DNA of 64,000 nucleotides. Origin: Crocodylus rhombifer (lineage: Eukaryota; Chordata; Crocodylia; Crocodylidae). Below, one piece after another: positions 1-10,780 of this stretch. The notes under the pieces are model-generated. The model saw only the letters and a list, made by a program, of their open reading frames with translations. It did no database searches and was not told where the DNA came from. The first letter of the stretch is position 1. Each line of letters starts with the position of its first letter. The DNA lies in contig JAVSML010024698.1 of NCBI GenBank assembly GCA_038503035.1, forward strand, positions 318,818 through 382,817, given 5' to 3'. The position numbers were made by a program, and so were the translations under genes.

Positions 1-170
1 CAAATGGAGTTACAGAAAAATCTGAGGAGGAGAAAGTAGCCATTTTTCTCAATATTACAGGGACAGGGGCAGTGACTTTATTGAACAGTTTTGCACTGGC
101 TGCAAGAGAGCAAGCCAGTTTTAGACAATGGCCCCTGGCAACATGTTACATTTAAGATGTGGTTAATCAT
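1..170 (+). pseudogene. possible retroelement gag-like fragment
   Basis: An open frame runs from base 3 to a stop near base 170 and is cut by the left edge of the window. It encodes about 55 residues including the string FLNITGTGAV followed by LLNSFALA. This resembles the helix-rich segment of Gypsy/ERV-type gag proteins, where a 'vatlLt.iG.eal.iynsf' pattern is common. That likeness is from memory of the family and is weak. Nothing else of a gag gene (no CCHC zinc knuckle) is visible downstream. It may equally be a chance open frame. Confidence 0.22.
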
Positions 171-1304
171 GCCTTAAATAGTAATCCAGCCACACAGTCA
201 AATCAATTTAAGTGATCCACAAAGTAATTCCATATATATTGTGCAACAACTGTGGCTTGTTTGTATCATCTCTTAAATTAAATGTATGGCTGATTGGGGC
301 TTCCCAAAGACAAACCACAACACCTAGGTGACTGTCAATATCCAACATGGTGCAACCTTAGGGTCTGTCCTCAACTCAATTGGGCTGGAAGCAGAACTAG
401 TCCCTGGACCCCAGACCTCTTCTGAACCCCTGGAGGCAGATGGGTGGCATGGTAAACCCAGTGTTAGGGAACATCTCCCTGATTTTGGGCTCACTGCATC
501 CCAGACCTTTAAAAACTATGTGTGTCGCTAGTTTGGTCCCCAGTCCCAGCTGATAATCAGCTGGTTGTGGACACCCAAGTTTCAACTTGCTGGTGCAGGG
601 AGAGCATAGGACAATGATTCCAGGTTCCTCCTTCCCTGGCAAGTAAGGCATGATTGTGATCTAGTCCCAGATCCCAAAATTGTGCATCCTGCAGGCAGGA
701 AGTGTGATTGTTCAAATTCTGGATTAGACCTCATCACACTTTAAAATGAAAGTTTTTCAGCAGTCATTGATAGTGCATTTTGAAGAATAATGCCTAAAAC
801 AAATGAGACTTTGACAAGTATCAGTTTCACTACAAAGGAGGGAGAGGCTATTCCTTTTTAAAAACCTTAAACATATTATATCAAATATGCCATTTCAAAA
901 ACCTTGCACAGTTTTTAATAGGAAACCAAATAACAATTGGGAATCAGAGACCAAAGAGTTAGAATAAGACTTTTAGAGGAACCATAGTTAGATTTGGCTA
1001 AAGCAGCATTGCCCAAAAGTTGCTATAGTCTGCAAGCAACAGGAAAGAAACAGTTTATCCACTTAGTTCACACTAAAGAAGGGAATGAATGACAGGACAC
1101 CACACAGAGAAGGATGCAACAACACAGTTGCCAGGGAAGAGGATTTGTTTCCCCTAGGAATCAGGCATCAGAAATGCATCCAGTAACTTTTATACCTTTT
1201 TGTCTCCCTACTGGGATGGAAATTTGTTATTTTTTTTAAATGTTACAAGTTTTGTTACCACCTCTCATGTACTCAAGTAACTACTTTACCTTTTCAAATC
1301 ATAA
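171..1304. other. unassigned non-coding sequence
   Basis: No convincing gene or full repeat. The segment 320-660 has a moderately GC-rich character and contains the self-complementary motif CAGCTGATAATCAGCTG near 548. Related AATCAGCTG motifs recur at 3.1-3.8 kb, so both may be parts of one old repeat. Short open frames here lack family resemblance. Confidence 0.4.
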
Positions 1305-1532
1305 GTGCTCACTACTATTGAAAAAATACATGTAATTGACAATAACTTAAAAATGGTCAGTGCTCCTGTTACTACTGTTATACATGGTATAAAAGACAAT
1401 GATGTAGCTTTAGCTATTGCATGTGTGACTTATGGGAATCAATTAATTAATCACCTAAATAACAGAGTAAGAGATTTAGAAATGGAATGGTGGTCACCAT
1501 TGATTAATTATGAAGAAAAAGGGTTGATGTAG
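1305..1532 (+). pseudogene. orphan 75-codon open frame, possible env transmembrane-type remnant
   Basis: This short frame has a more protein-like composition than its neighbours: a stretch ALAIACVTYG followed by NQLINHLNNRVRDLEMEWW, with heptad-like spacing of I/L/V. It ends in a purine run (GAAGAAAAAGGG, about 1512-1523) just before the stop, which could be a polypurine tract before a 3' LTR. These are the reasons for suspecting an endogenous-retrovirus envelope remnant. No cysteine motif or membrane anchor is visible and no LTR pair could be defined, so the call is speculative. The alternative is a chance ORF in AT-rich DNA. Confidence 0.2.
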
Positions 1533-2354
1533 AAATTCAGACAGGATCACTGTTTGGCTAACAGAAGCACTTTATTTTGCATTGCCATGGGAGAACAGCA
1601 AGAGGCAGCTGATGCTCAATGAGAGTAAAAAACAGGCTGCTTTATATACTGATAAATCACATACAGGTCAACCTGCCCCCCCCCCCGCACCAGGCTCTTG
1701 GCAGTCTGACAGCAACTCATCTCAGTGTCTGGCTGGACGAGCGAGTTTTCTCAAGCTGTCTCCTGATAAGCTTATCCTGAAGGCCGCTGTGTTGTTCTTG
1801 CTCGGCCTTTATCCACATCACATCTCCCCCCTGACATCTTCCCCCCATCCTGACCTGACACATATACACTCCTTTCAGTACTTTTCCATTCCTTATCAGG
1901 GTAGGATCTCTTCAGAGTAAACATCTACGATCGGCTAAACTGGAAAGTACACCAGGCAGCCAAAAGGTTGAGGCCACAACTGTAGTAATGTCTGGAATTC
2001 CCCAATGGAAGGGAGAACCCAAAAAGTATTTTATGCAAACAGCGTAAGGACAATAGTTAATAGGCAAAATTTATGTTCAGCAATACATAAGAATTAAGCA
2101 TTAAGCTGGTCACTGAAGGTAGCCTTGAAGTTAATCAAGCATGTTGTGAAAAAGGTCACTGTTACTAGCTTTGTGAATGTTATGCAGAGGTACCAGAAAA
2201 AAGGAGTGCTGAAACAGATGAGGCCTGACTAGAACAAACATATCTAGTCAAAGAGGTGGTATAGCTCAGAGACACTGGATGTACTTTTGAATATCACAAC
2301 TTTACCATAGGGAGAAAAACTTTTCCAGAAAGCTGGAAAGTGTTCTTCTTTAAT
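1533..2354. other. unassigned sequence, possible LTR-like stretch
   Basis: Holds a TTTATATACTG box near 1641, a C-run near 1678-1686 and a pyrimidine-rich segment at 1820-1880. These could belong to a decayed LTR following the open frame at 1305-1532, but no TG...CA ends with a target duplication were found. The remainder to 2354 shows nothing recognisable. Confidence 0.25.
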
Positions 2355-2502
2355 AAGCACATCTACATATGTGTTTTAATGCACAATAGCCTATTCTACT
2401 GTGCATTAAAGCGTCACAGCAAAAACAGTGCTAATGTGCAGTAGAATTAATCTACTGTGTAGTAGCAAAAGTGCATTAATGAACATGAAGACATACCCAA
2501 TG
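2355..2502. mobile_element. small inverted-repeat element (MITE-like)
   Basis: Begins with GCACATCTACATATGTG and ends with AACATGAAGACATACCC. These ends resemble the ATCTACAYATG-type termini of the elements at 4376, 12396 and 16759. The interior repeats 'TACTGTGCATTA' and 'TAATGTGCAGTAG' in inverted arrangement. It is too short for a transposase, so it would be non-autonomous. Superfamily not determined. Confidence 0.4.
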
Positions 2503-3309
2503 TAACTGATGTAATCTAGATTAGGACCCTGGCCTACAGTCAGCATCAACACTGCAGGAAAACGTGGCCATGGCAGTAAATTTGTCCAGCCTAATGTTTG
2601 CCCTCATAACAGAAATGCATGTTATAATAACCTCTTAGCAAATCATAAAGTAGAGGAATTGTTCCCAATAATTAACCTCATCCAACAGCAAAAGGAACAG
2701 GTAAAAGGTTGCAAAATGAGGTATTCACATCTTGGCAAAGTGTCTTTAATATATAAGACTACACCTAGTTGCTAGGACATTGTTTAGTTTTAAGGAGAAT
2801 TTACATTGTAGTCAACATCCATATAGTATGGTTAAGGAGACCTGAGAAAAAATAAAAACATAGAATAGTTTTCAAACAAAGCATGCTTGAAGTAATGAAA
2901 GACAATAAAAAGGAGGGGTATATAAAGGCCATAAGGCTGATGAAAAGCAGTAAGACTCCTGGCACACATTACAATTATAGTCTGATAAATGTGATAGTAA
3001 CACTGCTACACATCCAGCCAATTTATGGAGCCATGAAGTGGTAGATCAGACACAAAGATATTCAACAAAATATGTGGAACATCTTTGTAGCTCATTTATA
3101 TGGCACCACAATTGAACATATAGCATCCTCATGCTGATGCTGACAATCAGCTGAGTGTCAGCAGTGGCATGGGGTCAAGAGTTGGCAGGAGAATATAGAC
3201 ACAGATGAGAACTCACACATAGGGACAGTGGCAACTTCCGGTTGCTGCTGCAATCATAACTGGTTACACAGCTCCTGGCAGTAGCCCCTTTTTTCACCAC
3301 CTCATAGCT
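2503..3309. other. unassigned sequence
   Basis: Mostly AT-rich, with no gene. From about 3120 on it becomes part of a repeat-like tract with AATCAGCTGAG motifs that continues to 3830. Confidence 0.4.
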
Positions 3310-3405
3310 GTAACTATGATGGGGCAAATGGGACTACTGCCCCAGGTGCTGACTTGGGAAGTCAGCTCCTGGGGCAATAGACCCATTTTCCCCATCATAG
3401 TTGTA
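3310..3405. repeat. near-perfect ~96 bp palindrome
   Basis: The left arm 3310-3355 reads GTAACTATGATGGGG... and ends GCTGACTT. The right arm 3359-3405 is its reverse complement at roughly 40 of 46 positions, with only about 3 bases between the arms. Such a tight hairpin is typical of the centre of a fold-back DNA transposon. The flanks (about 3120-3830) share AATCAGCTG motifs, so the palindrome may be the core of a larger element whose ends I could not fix. Confidence 0.65.
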
Positions 3406-4375
3406 CCACTGGGGTTTGGCACTGGGACCAGAACAACCCTGGTCTTGATGCCAAAAATCAGCTGATGGGAGAGGGGGTTGAAAGGTTCTCTGGTGGGAGG
3501 AGCCTAGGGGCTCTAGCCACTGAAAAGATGGCAACCCCCACCCCAGCAGTCTTCCTGCCTTGCCCTGCAGCATGGCTCCCCACAACCCAGCATTTTAAAG
3601 TGCTGCAGTTTTTAGACATCCTGGAGTGTAAGGACCCTGGGATCGGGGGAGAGGCTCCCAGTGCCCTGGAACTTCTAAAAGCTATGCATGCAACTGGGAA
3701 ACAGCAAGGCTGGAAAAATAATCAGCTGATTGCCAAACCTGGCCCTGACAGCCCTGGGACTCAAAACATAACAGGGACTGTGAGCAGCTGTGTCTGACAA
3801 TCAGCTAGTTGTTGGATGCAGCTCAGAATGGCCTGCGTTTGCAACCTACTGGGGGCTAGAGGCAGCCCTAAGTCCATGACAAGAGCCGCCCCATGCCTGA
3901 CCTGCAAAATCAGACTGGGAACAGTTCAGAAGTGACACAATTGGAATTATGCTCCATCTCAAACACTGCACCTCCTGCCATACATGTCTCTGATCCAAAT
4001 CATGCCATTGTTTTAATGTCTGCCAGGGGCCTAAAAATTGAAACCTATTCAAGAACACCCTGAGATAGAATCAATACAAACTTGTGTAATAGATAAGGAA
4101 AGTATGTGGGATGATACAATCAAATTTGGTACAATAGAGATGAATGAATGCTGTAATTTAAGACGTTTATTACTCAGCAATTTGTAAGGTGTATGGCACC
4201 AAACATAACAGATCAAATACGGACAATGATACAGCCTTGATGTAAGTATATAATAAGAGTACAACAGAAATGGATTTTGGATTTGTGTTTAACATTGCAC
4301 TATCCCCTGTTCTAAGCTGGTCTGAACACCTGGTTGATACTATGAATAAAGGTTGTCCTAAGTTCATATTCACTA
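3406..4375. other. unassigned, partly repeat-like
   Basis: 3440-3830 carries several AATCAGCTG motifs and is probably the second half of the repeat around the 3.3 kb palindrome. 3830-4375 shows nothing recognisable. Confidence 0.35.
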
Positions 4376-4850
4376 GGTGCATCTACATATGTGCTTTACT
4401 GAGGAGATGACTAATTAGCTTCACAGTAAAGTGTCACTGTCTACACATATGTCCATATTGGGGTGCAATTAATTAATTAACTCTGCTGTAGGGTAGTACT
4501 GTCTGGGACAAGTACTATCCTACAGCAGAGTAGTTATGTGCACTGAAACACATCTGTAAATGGTGACGAGGGCTGGCTGTGTCATGTGGGAGCTGCCTGC
4601 CACCTAGCTCTGCACTATAGCGCCCTCATGCCTCTGCAAATCCCTCCATAGCATGTTAAGGCAGTGCAGAGCAGCTCCAAGCTGACAGGCTGACCCCTCA
4701 GGCTCCCTGTCAGCCTGGGCTTTTCCACCTCAGCTCAATGTGCTGTGGTCCCAGGTGCATGTGTAAACACTTTGCTGGGGAGCAATAAACTCCAGTGCAA
4801 ACTGTGCTAGAGTTTATTCCTATGTGCTAACTGCATGTGTAGATGCACCC
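4376..4850 (+). mobile_element. non-autonomous DNA transposon, 'family B' copy 1
   Basis: The left end GGTGCATCTACATATGTGC and the right end GCATGTGTAGATGCACC are inverted repeats of each other. The interior matches 12396-12883 in the same orientation and 16759-17070 in the opposite one. Shared blocks include AGCTGACAGGCTGACC and a right-hand AGCAATAAACTCC block. No transposase reading frame is present. The flanks CACTA/CACTG could be a 5 bp target duplication, but this is not secure, so the superfamily is open. 'Family B' is a label used only in this annotation. Confidence 0.65.
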
Positions 4851-6394
4851 ACTGAATAGTTCTTGCAGGCTAATTCAAACTGTGTTGCAATAGAACCTAG
4901 GAGGACCTTGGAGGCAACAACACTGGTATACACATAACCACAATTTCTGAGATGACCACTAAAATGTTTCTATAAAAACACTACTCAGATAGAGGTGAGA
5001 CAGGTAAACCTTAAATCATATGGCAAACAACCAATTCCAACAAAAGAATATTTGTAAACTGGAGTTGAAAGTTAATACCAAATTTAAAAAAAAGGTTTGT
5101 AACTGTAGCTGGCACTGGTGTTTCAATACTGGGGTTAAACACTTGTCATGCCATCCTTGGCTTAATTAAAACAGCCTATACTATAAGCACCAAAAACACA
5201 GACACTAATCAAATTAAGCAACTTATGATTATAATACCTGAAACTCTAAAACCAAGGTGAAAAGTCGATAGAGATATATTTGTGTATACAGCCTATAACT
5301 ATGTATTGGTCTTAGACTTTCTTTTTCATTATGCAGAACTTGAAATGCTAGATAATATAACATCAAACATATCAAATCCATATTTACCAGGCATGTTATA
5401 TACGAAGTGGTCATGACTTATAATGAACCACAATGTGATGCGTATGAATTTAAAAATTTGCTGAAGACTATAATTTCAAACATGATACCTATATCCAAGG
5501 GTATCCACAGTAAGATGATGTTAATATCATAAAGACTTTTAAACGCTGAGGACTGAAACACATACACTTTCCTGGCTCTACTGAACTACAGGACATTACC
5601 TTTGCAATAAATGTTGTTAGCTACAAAAATGCTGTTCAACAGAAGGCCTAGAGCTAAACCACTAGGCTATATCAGCACAGCTGTGATGGTATAAATCTCC
5701 AGAGGCAACAGGAAAGAAAAACAGAAGAGGAATATGATAGAGGGGTATGTGACTTGCCACCTTTGCAGCCACGTGACAATGTATGGGTCTATGATAACAA
5801 AACATAGGCACAAAAGGCAGTAGTCTTAAGAGATTAATTCATATGAAGCCATTGGAGACTATGGACAGATTTATAAGAGAAATAGCTTCTTCTTCCATCA
5901 AAAAGAAAAGTAAAAGAACACAGAACAGAATGTCCAGGAGGGTACCTGTATCTAAACAAGCTGGGGAATCAAGATTCAGTAGCAGAGGATGAACTTCAGC
6001 AAACTGAGAAGTTACACAAGAATGAAAAAGCCTACCCAGGGACTAATTGAGAGCTTTTGAGGCTAGAATACTGTGAATGTAAATAGATGTGATGTGTTTG
6101 TTATTTTATGAGGGAAAAAAGGAGATGTAAGGATACTGGTCACTTAAGCAGCTTATATGGTTGATTGTACAGAACTGGTTGTAGTCAGTAGATTAGAAGC
6201 AAGGCTTCCAGGTAGTAGCATGATAAAGTTGTCTCCCAATTGTATCCCTCTCAGTTTATTTATTAATAAAGTCTACCTATTCCAGAAAACAATTACGCCT
6301 TTGCTGAACCTGTGAATAACAAAGCTTCCTGTACACAGTTTGATCTGCAAACAAATTCACTAACCAAACAATTCACAAATTCACTATCTGGCAA
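4851..6394. other. unassigned sequence with one tRNA-like scrap
   Basis: AT-rich with no gene. Near 5652-5670, GAGCTAAACCACTAGGC reads on the minus strand as the TAGTGGTTTAG start of the tRNA-like elements seen at 9.1, 16.6 and 30.0 kb. Everything else is unrecognised. Confidence 0.4.
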
Positions 6395-8545
6395 AAGGTG
6401 GGAAAAGACAACCATTAGGGCAGAAGTGCTAGACTTCAGAAAGGGAAACTTAAGTGAGAGAGTAACAGAAAGGTTAGTAAGTGAGGCACTGAAGAACAAG
6501 AGCATTGGTGAGATGGGAGTCCAGGAAAGGTGGTCATTCCTCAAGGGAACAATCCTTTGGGCACAGAAGGGGACAATCCTATTGCACATAAAAGGGGGCA
6601 AAAGGGCCAAGAAACCCTCTTGGCTAAACAGGGAAATCCAGGAAATCCTAGGAGTGAAAAAAGAGGCATACAGAATGTGGAAGGAGGGGGTAGCCACCAA
6701 GGAGGAGTATACCTACTTGGCTTACACTTGCAGAGAGTCAATTAGAAAGGCCAAAGCAGAAATGGAACTCAGGCTGGCAACAAAAATTAAAGAGAACAAA
6801 AAGTCCTTCTTTAGGTATATAAGGAGCAAAAAGAAGGTGCATGAGAACAAAGGACCTCTACAGGACAGACTAGGCCAATTGATGGCAGATAAGAGGAAAA
6901 GCTGAGTTCTTCAATAAGTTTTTTTGCTTCTGTATTCCTGAACATGGATCAAGACAAAGCTCCCAAATGGACTATAGGCAGGCACTGGAGGGACACCAAC
7001 CCACCAATAGTTAGCGCAGACCTAGTGAAGGGACACTTAGGGGGCTGGATGTGTTCAAGTCAGCAGGCCCAAATGAACTTCATCCAAGTGTGCTGAAGGA
7101 ATTGGTCAATGTCATAGCAGAACCACTAGCACGACTGTTTGAGCACTCGTAGCATTCAGGACAGGCCCCAGAGACTGGAAAAGGACCTATGTGGTCCCTA
7201 TTTTCAAGAAGGAGAGGAAGGAGGATCCAGGAAATTAGTCTCACCTCTATTCTTGGGAAAACTTTTGAAAAAAAATATTAAGGATAATATTTGAGGGAGT
7301 CCAGCAGGAAAAACAATGATAAAGGGCAACCTGCACGGGTTCATAGCAGGTAGATCCTGCCTGACTACTCTTGTTTCTTTTTACAAACAGGTCACAAAAT
7401 GCTTAGATGCAGGAATTGAGGCTGATGTCATTTACTTAAATTTTAAAAAGGCCTTTGACATGGTGTCTCACCCCATTCTCATAAATGAACTAAGTGGCTG
7501 TGATGTACATGATTACACGGTCAGGTGTGGCTAACTGGCTTAAAGGATGCACCTAGTGAGTGGTGGTGGACAGGTCAGTATCCATCTGGAAAGATGTGGG
7601 CAGTGCGGGTCCCGCAGGGTTCAGTCCTTGTACCAGTGCTGTTGAATGTCTTCATCAGTGACCTGGATGGGGGCGTGGAGAGCACTCTGTCCAAATTCAC
7701 AGACGACCCCAAATTATGGGGCAAAGTAAACACTAGTGGGCGGGGAATGGATTCAAGCAGATTTGGACAGGTTTGAAAAGTGGGCACAGCAGAGTAGGAT
7801 GCAGTTTAACAAAGATAAGTGCAAAGTACTGCACCTGGGGAGAAGGAATCTCCAACACACTTACAGACTGAGAGATGACTTCCTAAGCAGCACAGCAGCA
7901 GAAAGGGATCTCAGAGTCATAGTTGACTCCAAGATGAACATGTCAATGTGACAAAGTGATCAGTATAGCTAACTGCACCCTATCATGCATGATCAGGGCT
8001 AGGGAGGTGATACTTCAAGAGGGATGTGGATACTTAAAGAGGTGCCGCACTTCAAGAGGGATGTGGATAACCCTGAGAGGGTCCAGAGGAGGGCTACTTG
8101 GATGGTTAGGGACCTGCAGGTAAGGTCGTACAAGGAGAGATCGAGGGACCTGGATCCCTTCAGCCTCCACAAGAGAAGGCTGAGAGGGAATCTAGTGGCT
8201 GTCTACAAATTTGTAAGGGGGGACAGCACAGAATAGAGATACTGTGTTTACCAAGGCACCCCTTGGAGTTCCTAGAAACAACAGCCACAAACTGACAGAA
8301 AGCAGATTTAGATTAGACATCAGGAAGAACTTCTTTATGGTAAGGGTTACCAGAATCTGGAACAGGCTTCCAAAAGAGGTGGTGCTCTCCCCTACCTTGG
8401 AGGTCTTTACGAGGAGACTAGACAAGCACCTAGCTGGGGTCACCTAGCCCCAGCAGTTTTTCCTGTCCAGGGCAGGGGGTCAGACTCAATGATCTACTTG
8501 GGTCCCTTTTGACCCTAAACATCTAGGAAAGCTATGAAATCTATT
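6395..8545 (+). mobile_element. CR1 LINE, 5'-truncated and multiply broken ORF2
   Basis: Reading frames in series give the CR1 ORF2 linker (6395-6905; KKPSWLNREIQEIL), the RT fingers (GPNELHP near 7057), RT motif 2 (GFIAGRSCLTTL near 7340), motif A (YLNFKKAFDMVSH), motif B (PQGSVL), motif C (FTDD), the DKCKVLHLGRR segment, and the C-terminal RLPKEVVLSPTLEVF. The copy ends in a CR1 3' UTR (CAGACTCAATGATCTACTTG) and GCTATGAAATCTAT. An active copy would have D in motif A and FADD in motif C. Here the first D is N and the A is T, and there are several frameshifts, an in-frame stop near 7150 and a deletion around 7950-8060. It is non-functional. Sense strand is plus. The endonuclease domain is absent. 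Confidence 0.93.
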
Positions 8546-9059
8546 AAATGGATTATCAATCATTAGTACGACCACGCCACTCTTTTCTGTAAATTGAATG
8601 TGTAATGAGAAGTATCAGAAGAAGTGTGTGATTTCAAGAGACATTTGATAATGGAGAAAGTCAGTTAGTATCCCATAAGGTGAATTGGGCTAGTGACAGA
8701 TGGCTGAAGAAGGTTGAGTACTGCACACTTTCTTTTTCTGAAAAGAAAATCAGAGACTTGGTATTTATTCCCCCACACTACAAACACAGGTACATGTTTC
8801 TTCCTGTTAGGGTTTAACGGTTATGTATATCAAGAGACCTTTCCTGTATGAGGACTATCACTCAACAAATTTCCGAACAGTACAATCTGGACATCTATTC
8901 CAGCCCCATCAAAAGGGCATTTTAGCAGGTGGAGCATCATGTGAAATTACAGTTTATACAATTTTCCCAATTACTTCATAATACAATGCATACAAACAAC
9001 ACTGTAAACTACATGGGCCTTATGCCCTTTACACCTATGTAAGAGCAGCATTTATTTCA
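8546..9059. other. unassigned sequence
   Basis: AT-rich DNA after the CR1 tail. No gene or repeat recognised. Confidence 0.4.
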
Positions 9060-9180
9060 TTGAGTCACAAAGTCAGACTTCACAGAGATGTGGAGAAGCA
9101 GGGTTCCAATACCCTTAGGAGATGTGTCTGTGGGCCTTTCTTATCCTGAGCAGGTGCTTTAACCACTAGGCAAAAAAGTG
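9060..9180 (-). repeat. tRNA-like repeat, one half of a palindromic family
   Basis: Read on the minus strand, it begins TGCCTAGTGGTTAAAGCACC, a box-A-like tRNA start, and continues to a degenerate box-B-like GGTATTGGAACCC. It matches halves of the elements at 16611, 29980 and 63176. It cannot be a functional tRNA because the spacing and arms do not fold into a cloverleaf. Confidence 0.5.
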
Positions 9181-9324
9181 GACACCTCAATATCAAACTC
9201 TTTCTAGCTTTGGTCTTTAGCTAGCTACAATTTTGCAGGGACCACACAGCATTTTGGTACTTCCATGATGGAGTAATGTTGAATTATATCTGAGCATGCA
9301 TGGTGGGACAAATTAGTCAGAGGT

Positions 9325-9680
9325 TGGGTCCACATGAGTATGGACGTTTGGTTCTCCAGGGACAAGCAGAGGCAGTGCATCTTGAGTCACCACTACTTGT
9401 TCCTGGGGAATGCCCATGCAACATACATTTTGGCATATGGCAAGTTGCCCCAAGTGGGGTAGGAAAGGCTGGGGCCATCAATGTGCTGGCCCCAGCAGCC
9501 TTACCTGAGGTCCTGGGAGGCCTCCCAGGGCTGCAGCTGTGGCATTTCTGCCACCCTGAGCCTGGCTTTTGAGTGTGTCGCTTTTTTTTCCTGTGGTTTT
9601 TTTTTCACCCCTGGTTATCCAGGGGCCAAAAAAATGCAGAGCAGCACACCCTTCCAGTGCAGAGAATATCTGAATGTGTA
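9325..9680. mobile_element. dispersed repeat, 'family D' copy 1
   Basis: Shares extended similarity with 24886-25210. Common blocks include GGACGTTTGGTTCTCCAGGGACAAG, the string AATGCCCATGC, GTGCTGGCCCCAGC, ATCCAGGG and the A-rich AAAAAATGCAGA near the right end. No coding capacity. Two copies in the same orientation with comparable ends suggest a non-autonomous DNA transposon, but no target duplication was identified. Confidence 0.6.
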
Positions 9681-9699
9681 GTATGTGGAGCCACAGACA

Positions 9700-10560
9700 T
9701 GTCTGTGGTGTGTGGAAGAGCCCCGGCCCCAGGCAGCCCCGGGACTCACCGGGCTGGGCAGAGCACGCCCGGCCGGAGCCGGCAGCGCGGGAACGCGGGA
9801 CATGAGAGGCGCGGCACCGCCGGAGCCGGCGCGAAAGCCCGGGAGGGAATCTCCACGCGGAGTCTGGCGGCACGCGCTTTAATTAACTCTCCCAGGTGCC
9901 GTGAGGAGCCGGCGGACTCAAAAGCGGCGCCGGTGCGGAGCAGCCGGGGGCCGGAAGGAGTCAGAGGAGGAGGAGCTTCCCAGCGGGGGAGCAGCAGCAC
10001 GGCGGACGGCAGGAGGAAACCCGGCAAGGACCTTCTGGAGCCGGGTAGGGCCCCGCGGGGCAAGCTACGAGGGACAGAGGGCCCTCAGGGCCACTGATCA
10101 GGTGGTGGGGGCTGGGAGTGGGGAAGCTCCCCCACCACAGCCCCGGCTGGAGCGGCCCGTGGCCAGAGGCGGCAGTGGCAGGCTGACCCAGGGAGGACTG
10201 TTGGGAGACGGACCCCTGGCAGGAACGGCGGGCCCCGGATATACATAGAGGATCCTGCCAGGACTTACCAAGCGACCCGGGGGTCGCTAAAAGGACTTTC
10301 TTTTTGGGAGAAAAGAGACCCCGACCCTCGCCGAGGTAAAGGGGAGCACCATTGGGACTCACCGTGCGGAGGCTCAGGCGAGGGTGTAGGGGAGGCAGGT
10401 GCCCTCGAAGACCCCAGACTGGACTGGACAGGAGACCCGTTTTTGGACGTGCACCCGCCAAGGAAAATCACTGAACCAATACTATCAAAGTCGTGGCAGG
10501 CGGACTTGGCGGGAGCAGACTGGGAGCGGGAGTCACTCCAGAGTACGTAAGGGGGGGGCA
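9700..10560. promoter_or_regulatory. CpG-island-like GC-rich segment, possibly a CR1 5' UTR
   Basis: This is the one part of the window dense in CpG: GCCCGGCCGGAGCCGGC near 9768, GCGACCCGGGGGTCGC near 10272, CCTCGCCGAGG near 10325 and many more. Vertebrate DNA loses CpG when methylated, so the stretch is either unmethylated in the germ line or a young insertion. It ends about 80 bp before a CR1 3' tail (10641-10780). Two readings fit: (1) a CR1 5' promoter region joined to a CR1 3' end after loss of both ORFs, or (2) a genuine promoter or first exon with a CR1 scrap nearby. Long open frames on both strands are expected from GC richness alone and show no protein family. Confidence 0.6.
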
Positions 10561-10640
10561 GGACCCCACGACGACCCACGGGTGCTTGATTCGCGCCCTT
10601 ACGGGTGGACCCGTGGACATGGTGCCATATATCACATGGT

Positions 10641-10780
10641 ATAGGCTTCCAGGGGAGGTGGTGCTCTCCCCTACCTTGGAGGTCTTTAAGAGGAGACTAG
10701 ACAAGCACCTAGCTGGGGTCTCCTGGCCCCAGCAGTCTTTCCTGCCCAGGGCAGGGGTTCAGACTCAATAATCTACTTGT
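10641..10780 (+). mobile_element. CR1 3' end fragment
   Basis: Encodes the last ~30 residues of CR1 ORF2 (RLPGEVVLSPTLEVF...LDKHLAGV), followed by the 3' UTR CAGGGCAGGGGTTCAGACTCAATAATCTACTTG. It is nearly the same sequence as 8370-8500, so it belongs to the same subfamily. It abuts the CpG-rich segment and lacks the terminal ATG-rich microsatellite. Confidence 0.9.

Noticed and set aside
9573..10461. Long overlapping open frames on both strands as possible genes
   Set aside because: They lie in the CpG-rich segment, where stop codons are rare by composition. The translations are Gly/Arg/Pro/Ala-rich with no domain, and frames are open on both strands at once.
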